From JBKQHQ01 sp052148715 (lineage in GTDB: Bacteria; Pseudomonadota; Alphaproteobacteria; Rhizobiales; Xanthobacteraceae), in NCBI GenBank assembly GCA_052148715.1, contig JBKQHQ010000095.1:1-6009 (forward strand): a DNA stretch of 6,009 nucleotides. Direction: 5' to 3'. Both the position numbers and the translations under genes were made by a program. Numbering within the stretch: the first letter of the stretch is position 1; the number at the start of each line of letters is the position of its first letter. Below the pieces are notes generated by a model. The model saw nothing but the letters and a program-made list of their open reading frames with translations, was not told where the DNA came from and ran no database searches. Below are positions 5,328 to 6,009 of the stretch, one piece after another.

Positions 5328-6009
5328 GTTTGTCGAGCATGCCGAGCGAAGGGAACGGCCGGCCATTGCTCAGGCCGGAAGCGTTCTCGGCCTCATAGAG
5401 CGTGACCGACCAAAACAGCTTGGCCGGAATGTTCGCCGGCAGGTGCAGCTTGTAGCGGTTCTCCCCTTCGAGGGGATGACCGCCCGCATCTTCGAAGGCG
5501 ATCATGTAGAAAGCGCCCTTGCCGGGCGTCATCGACACCATGCCCGGGCTGATCGAATAGTAGTCGGTGAAGAACCAGAGTCGAGCGTCGAGGTCCCGGT
5601 AGCCCCCGTTAGTGACAAAACTTAGATCGATGCCGGCATTCGGCCAGCGCGTCTTCATGTTGTTGATCGGATTGAGCCACTTGCGGTCGTCGTAGACGCG
5701 GAAATTATCGCCCTTTGTCCCCGCCGCAAGACCAATCACACGGCTGGTCTTGTAACCCGTTTTTGCAGCGGCATTGAGAATCGCGCGGCTCTTTTCATCC
5801 GGACTGAACGGGCGATCCTTAGCGATGCTGATGCCCTCGAGCATGCCGAGCCAGTCGGGCCCGGCAAGCAACGGTCCTTCGACATCGAGCAAAGCCTTGA
5901 GTTGCGTAAAGGCGCTGATATCGGAGCGCGGGAGCATGTTCAGCGATTTCCCCGATGCATCAAGGAATGTCATCGGCTTCGCCGTATCCTCATGTCCGAG
6001 AGGATAAAG
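5328..6009 (-). pseudogene. DUF1254/DUF1214 domain protein, 3' end removed at the IS66 junction
   Basis: The frame is open to the right edge of the window, so the ATG at 5973 is probably internal and the gene starts outside. About 227 residues are visible. The first part (FLDASGKSLNML, LLGML-like segment, ISIAKDRPFSPDEKSRAIL) is the end of the DUF1254 region. The later part is DUF1214: WFFTDYYSISPGM, GAFYMIAFEDAGG, LPANIPAKLFWSVTLYEAENASGL. The native frame stops at GMLDK, where GTAAGCG of the IS begins; readthrough adds a short foreign tail ending at 5260. The family normally continues for some tens of residues more, so the end of the DUF1214 domain is lost. The function of these proteins is not well established. 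Confidence 0.88.

Noticed and set aside
220..5335. Target-site duplication flanking the IS66
   Set aside because: Only 4 of 8 positions agree, no better than expected by chance for flanks being compared at one register.
1..6009. CRISPR array, tRNA, rRNA or riboswitch
   Set aside because: No regularly spaced repeats, cloverleaf-like segments or known RNA motifs were seen; almost all bases are in genes or IS ends.

Overview
The window is GC-rich and reads like accessory DNA from an alphaproteobacterium, probably Rhizobiales (Bradyrhizobium-like). This is judged from codon use, the IS66 subtype and the kinds of host genes; the genus is inference.

Layout: (1) 2-227, the middle of a short-chain dehydrogenase gene (+ strand), cut at its 3' side. 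(2) 228-5327, one IS66-family element with matching 23-bp terminal inverted repeats. Its genes tnpA (5241-4798), tnpB (4801-4445) and tnpC (4435 leftward) are on the - strand. (3) Inside tnpC, a nested 2587-bp element (476-3062, equivalently 478-3064) carrying a large serine recombinase and two small upstream genes on the + strand. (4) 5328-6009, part of a DUF1254/DUF1214 gene (- strand), also cut at its 3' side.

The nested element is the main discovery. Three independent observations fix its ends on the same CA dinucleotide (476-477 and 3063-3064). First, removing 2587 bp restores an uninterrupted 527-residue TnpC that fits the IS66 family, and shrinks the IS to 2513 bp, a normal IS66 size. 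Second, joining the element's own ends into a circle puts a strong Shine-Dalgarno and ATG from the extreme right end (3036-3051) in frame with orf1 at the left end, which has no usable start of its own. Third, the joined ends contain a 12-bp inverted repeat (10/12 matching) centred exactly on the CA dinucleotide, as expected for a serine-integrase attP site.

This suggests a small recombinase element whose first gene is split by its own attachment site: complete in the excised circle and separated from its start when integrated. In the circle the genes would run head to tail (orf1, orf2, recombinase, 14 nt, orf1 again), and the recombinase-binding site would cover the orf1 start codon. Element activity, expression of orf1 and its function are not shown by the sequence.

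The IS66 copy has no convincing 8-bp target duplication and sits between two unrelated genes that both lost their 3' ends. This points to a deletion or IS-IS recombination rather than one simple insertion.
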